Of a DNA stretch of 27,096 nucleotides, positions 24,541-27,096 are shown piece after piece; within the stretch, counting starts at the first letter, position 1, and each line of letters opens with the position of its first letter. Below the pieces are notes generated by a model. The model worked only from the letters and a program-made list of their open reading frames with translations, did not search any database and was not told where the DNA came from. Source of the DNA: Alphaproteobacteria bacterium (GTDB taxonomy: Bacteria > Myxococcota_A > UBA796 > GCA-2862545); assembly GCA_020632925.1 (NCBI GenBank), contig JACKER010000060.1:1-27096 (forward strand), given 5' to 3'. Both the position numbers and the translations under genes were made by a program.

Positions 24541-25467
24541 GTGGACTGGATCGAGACGTTCAAGACATGGTCCAAGCCCCCTTCGGAGACGGAGGAGGAC
24601 AAGGCGAGCCGCGCGGCACGGATGATCAACGACGCGGTGCGCTCCACCGACTTCCTCAAGGGCCGCAACTTCTCGACCTACCCAACCGGCTCGTACAGGA
24701 ACAACACGAACGTTCGGTCGAACAGCGACGTAGACGTAGCGATTGTGCTGTCGGATGCCTTTTTTTGGACCATCCCGGACGGGATGACTGCCGAGACCTT
24801 CGGGCTCGGCAAGTCAGCACCCTACGGGCTTGCCGACTTCCGAGCCGACCTGCACCGAGCGCTTGTTGCGAAGTACGGCGCTGATGTGACGCCCGGCAAC
24901 AAGACCTTCGACATCGCCGGCAACTCGGGCCGCCTCCCCGCCGACGCCACCCCATTCCTCGTCCACCGACGCTACACCGGGCGCCGCACCCTCTCCGGGA
25001 CCTGGGAGTACCTCGAGGGCGTCGAAACGCGACCCGCTGACGGCAGCGGCAAGCGCATCATCAACTGGCACCAGGAACACTACGACCGAGGCGTCGCCAA
25101 GAACACGGCCACCAATCGAAGGTTCAAGCGCGTGGCCAGGATCCTGAAGCGCACGCGAGCGCACATGGAGGAGTCGGGAACGCCCGATGCGCGCCGTGCA
25201 GCCGCTCCAGTACCTTCCTTCCTCATCGAGTGCCTCGTGTACAACTGCCCCGACAGCTGCTTCAACCGGGAAGACGGCTCGTACTACAAGGACGTCCAGG
25301 CCGTGATCCAGCACGCTTGGAATCAAACGAAGGACGACACCGTGTCTTCGCCACTGGTTGAGGTCAGCGGCATGAAGAAGCTCTTCGGTTCGCACCAGGG
25401 CTGGACACGCGCGCACGCGCACGAGTTCCTCCTGCGGGCCTGGCAGCACGTCGGGTTCAAGGCATGA
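24541..25467 (+). CDS. CBASS CD-NTase (cGAS/DncV-like cyclic oligonucleotide synthase)
   Basis: The predicted protein has 308 residues. CD-NTases sense phage infection and make a cyclic di- or trinucleotide that activates an effector. The nucleotidyltransferase core is clear: TYPTGSYRNNT (Gly50, Ser51), then NSDVDVAIVL with two metal-binding Asp (63, 65), and RLPADATPFL, whose Asp135 fits the third catalytic position. MINDAVRSTDFL before it matches the helix that precedes the active site, and the C-terminal part is helical (IECLVYNCPDSCF). The effector gene overlaps by 4 bp. No E1/E2 (Cap2) or JAB (Cap3) gene accompanies it, so this would be a minimal two-gene CBASS core. A run of seven T (24760-24766) follows the DVD motif. 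The product nucleotide cannot be deduced. Confidence 0.9.
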   Translation: MDWIETFKTWSKPPSETEEDKASRAARMINDAVRSTDFLKGRNFSTYPTGSYRNNTNVRSNSDVDVAIVLSDAFFWTIPDGMTAETFGLGKSAPYGLADFRADLHRALVAKYGADVTPGNKTFDIAGNSGRLPADATPFLVHRRYTGRRTLSGTWEYLEGVETRPADGSGKRIINWHQEHYDRGVAKNTATNRRFKRVARILKRTRAHMEESGTPDARRAAAPVPSFLIECLVYNCPDSCFNREDGSYYKDVQAVIQHAWNQTKDDTVSSPLVEVSGMKKLFGSHQGWTRAHAHEFLLRAWQHVGFKA

Positions 25468-26096
25468 AAGTCCCCGGGCAGTTCCCACTTGGAATCCTCG
25501 TTGGTCTCGCGGCCTGCACGTGGTTCGCTGTTGCGGTCGCCCTCTACGGCGCGTCGCCAGACCTCGGCTTCTTCAAGCCCATGACGCTGGTGAGCGGCTT
25601 CTTGGCGCTGGTCCTCGCAGGCTTCGACCGGTGGCTGTGGCGCATCCCCGGGCTGGTGCATGTTCATGGGGTGCCCGACCTGAACGGCACCTGGAAGGGC
25701 GAACTGCGGTCTATGTGGATCGATCCGGCGACGGGGGCATCTCCTCCCCCGATCCCGACGTTCGTCGTCATCAGGCAGACCTACACCGCCATCTCGGTTC
25801 GCACATTCACGGTCGAGTCGTCGTCGGTGTCGATCGCGGCTGGGCTCGTCGCCGAGCCGGATGGCTCGCTTGTGCTGACCTACCTGTTCAGGAACGAGCC
25901 GAAGCTGTCTGTGCAAGATCGAAGCCGGCTCCACCACGGCGGCGTGAAGGCCGCTCTGGCTGGCGAGTCGGACAAACTCAAGGGATCGTACTGGACCGAT
26001 CGCGCGTCGAAGGGAGAGTTGTCCCTGGTGCGGATAGACAAGAAGCCTGTACTGGATTTCGAGTCCGGGCAGAAGACCGCCGAGCGCTTGTCGTGA
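25464..26096 (+). CDS. cap15: Cap15-type CBASS effector (two membrane helices and beta-barrel)
   Basis: The protein has 210 residues and begins by an ATGA overlap with the CD-NTase. Residues about 7-28 (FPLGILVGLAACTWFAVAVAL) and 35-57 (FFKPMTLVSGFLALVLAGF) are membrane helices. From about residue 70 (VPDLNGTWKGEL) the rest is beta-rich, with IRQTYTAISVRTFTVES, LTYLFRNEP, HHGGVKAALAG and LKGSYWTDRASKGELSL. This matches the SMODS-associated 2TM/beta-strand effector (Cap15), whose beta-barrel binds the cyclic nucleotide and whose membrane helices then assemble and disrupt the inner membrane, killing the infected cell. Order and overlap with a CD-NTase strengthen the call. No truncation is seen. 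Confidence 0.88.
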   Translation: MKVPGQFPLGILVGLAACTWFAVAVALYGASPDLGFFKPMTLVSGFLALVLAGFDRWLWRIPGLVHVHGVPDLNGTWKGELRSMWIDPATGASPPPIPTFVVIRQTYTAISVRTFTVESSSVSIAAGLVAEPDGSLVLTYLFRNEPKLSVQDRSRLHHGGVKAALAGESDKLKGSYWTDRASKGELSLVRIDKKPVLDFESGQKTAERLS

Positions 26097-26135
26097 GCGG
26101 CGAAACCTCCAACCTCCCTCGCGACCGAGGCGTGT

Positions 26136-26456
26136 ATGGAAGTCCTTGATCCCGTAGGCGCGCCAGGCGGACGCGAGTTCGGGACTCAACGCCCGGTATG
26201 GCGCGTTCGAGGACCAGACGGTCGGATCCGGTGGGCCTACGTAGAGCAACGGGGCGAGGGCCTGTGGATCACGGGCTACCCTAGCCAACAGGTCATTCAG
26301 GTCACACAACCACGCCAACCCGCGGCGGGAGCGCTGGTTGGAGCTAGCACCGGCGCGCTCATCGGGGCTGCGTTCGGAGGTCCGCCCGGCGCAGTGCTGG
26401 GCGGGATCATCGGTGCGATCCTCTTGGCAAGCGGCAGCGACTCGGGGCGCCGATGA
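26136..26456 (+). CDS. Small glycine-zipper membrane protein after CBASS effector
   Basis: The protein has 106 residues, with ATG at 26136 and GAGG 5 bases upstream. The first 55 residues are soluble and strand-like (REFGTQRPVWRVRGPDGRIR, then WAYVEQRGEGLWITGYPSQQ). Residues about 62-100 are a glycine-zipper segment (ALVGASTGALIGAAFGG, then PPGAVLGGIIGAILLAS), which forms tightly packed membrane helices and often oligomers. It starts 39 bp after cap15 and overlaps the next gene by 4 bp, so it is probably part of the same transcript. No known CBASS accessory of this type comes to mind. A pore-forming, immunity or envelope role is possible, and so is an unrelated gene carried along. Confidence 0.65.
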   Translation: MEVLDPVGAPGGREFGTQRPVWRVRGPDGRIRWAYVEQRGEGLWITGYPSQQVIQVTQPRQPAAGALVGASTGALIGAAFGGPPGAVLGGIIGAILLASGSDSGRR

Positions 26457-26965
26457 AACTCGCCGACATCATCGAGCATGCATACGCCGCCGACCCGATC
26501 GCCTGCTACGTCGGTCTTGCCGCACTGGTGCTGGTCCTGCTCGCCTTCCCCTTCCGGCGGGGCGGCATCGACGCGCGCTACATCATCCAGGTGTTCGCCA
26601 CCTTTGCGACAATCGGAACGGTCCCCCGCCTCGTGCTCTGGGCAGCCCGATCCATGATGGGGCAGCCTGACCCAGCACTCGAACCCAGCGGAACCGACGC
26701 CGTGCTCGCGCTGGGGGCGCTTCTGGCGATCGTGTACTCGGGTGCTCAGGAGCTGTACGCCTCCTTTGTCGACGCCAAGGGAGATGCCTCCAACGCGTCA
26801 AGGGCGTGGGCTTCATTGGCCGAAAAGTGGTCGCCCGTCGCCACCATCTCCGCATGGTTTGCCCCCAAGACCTCCGCCATCCCCGCAAAGGAGACCGTCG
26901 CGGCGGCCGCAATGCGAGAGAAGCTGGACCAGGACGAACAGGGTGCTTCCGCCGAGAGCCAGTGA
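26453..26965 (+). CDS. Membrane protein with two predicted helices, unknown
   Basis: The protein has 170 residues and begins by an ATGA overlap with the glycine-zipper gene. Residues about 17-34 (ACYVGLAALVLVLLAFPF) form one clear membrane helix. A second hydrophobic segment is ARYIIQVFATFATIGTVPRL (about 41-60), and a third, weaker one is AVLALGALLAIVYSG (about 83-97), so two or three crossings are possible. The C-terminal 70 residues are soluble, charged and helical (AMREKLDQDEQGASAESQ at the end). It is not a recognised family. The tight overlap suggests it functions with the glycine-zipper protein. It is the last gene of the plus-strand operon and converges on the gene at the right edge, with a gap of 19 bp. 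Confidence 0.65.
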   Translation: MKLADIIEHAYAADPIACYVGLAALVLVLLAFPFRRGGIDARYIIQVFATFATIGTVPRLVLWAARSMMGQPDPALEPSGTDAVLALGALLAIVYSGAQELYASFVDAKGDASNASRAWASLAEKWSPVATISAWFAPKTSAIPAKETVAAAAMREKLDQDEQGASAESQ

Positions 26966-26984
26966 AATCACCGTTCACCTTGGC

Positions 26985-27096
26985 CTATCCATTCAGATCG
27001 GATGCCCACAGCTTCGCGACCCCGATCGTCACCGCGGCCCGGCTCACCCCCTCAGCCCGCGCCACCTCGGCCTTGGTCATCCCGCCGGCGACTATC
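26985..27096 (-). CDS. C-terminal end of a helix-turn-helix protein (5' end outside window)
   Basis: An open minus-strand frame enters at the right edge and ends with TAG at 26985-26987, giving 36 residues. MTKAEVARAEGVSRAAVT is a clear helix-turn-helix of the kind found in resolvase/invertase C-termini and in small XRE-like regulators. Which of these it belongs to cannot be told from the fragment. A site-specific recombinase at this place would fit the edge of a mobile region. Confidence 0.6.
   Translation of the reverse strand, partial: IVAGGMTKAEVARAEGVSRAAVTIGVAKLWASDLNG

Overview
The DNA is strongly GC-rich, with wobble positions dominated by G and C, and the genes are tightly packed. 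The left third carries secreted proteins and lipoproteins of a style common in Myxococcota: short lipoboxes, glycine/proline-rich extracellular domains, a thrombospondin-type-3-like calcium loop and a START-like lipid-binding protein. A Myxococcota or related deltaproteobacterial-lineage chromosome is the best guess. This is an inference from gene style; no rRNA or other phylogenetic marker is present except part of purL.

Positions 1-11449 are chromosomal background. They hold the 3' part of purL, two lipoproteins, a secreted zincin-like protease (plus strand), then a minus-strand series: PspA-like protein, TmcA tRNA acetyltransferase, a ten-cysteine secreted protein, a DUF695-RraB fusion and a START-like protein. 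Positions 11450-11888 have no convincing gene but hold several strong inverted repeats, including a palindrome of about 75 bp. They mark the left edge of the accessory region.

Positions 11889-24355 form one minus-strand array, nearly all coupled by 4-8 nt overlaps or gaps of 41 nt or less. Transcription order is hsdM-like (A), AlbA/Schlafen-type ATPase-fold protein, hsdM (B), HigB-like toxin, HigA-like antitoxin fused to an ImmA/IrrE metallopeptidase, hsdS, hsdR, DUF262-HNH protein, and a small unknown ORF. This is a type I restriction-modification system with two complete methylase subunits and an embedded toxin/antitoxin/protease module that has its own operator-like palindrome.

Divergent from it, positions 24541-26965 hold a compact plus-strand operon. 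A CD-NTase overlaps a Cap15-type effector with two membrane helices and a beta-barrel, which is a minimal CBASS. Two small uncharacterised membrane proteins follow: a glycine-zipper protein and a protein with two membrane segments. A 14-bp perfect palindrome lies in the divergent promoter region. The right edge carries the last 36 codons of a minus-strand helix-turn-helix protein.

The window therefore shows a defence island of about 15 kb next to ordinary chromosome. It layers DNA-modification-based restriction, a possible modification-dependent or nickase-type DUF262-HNH protein, and abortive-infection CBASS. The least described parts are the dual-HsdM/AlbA/HigBA-ImmA architecture and the two membrane genes that extend the CBASS operon.
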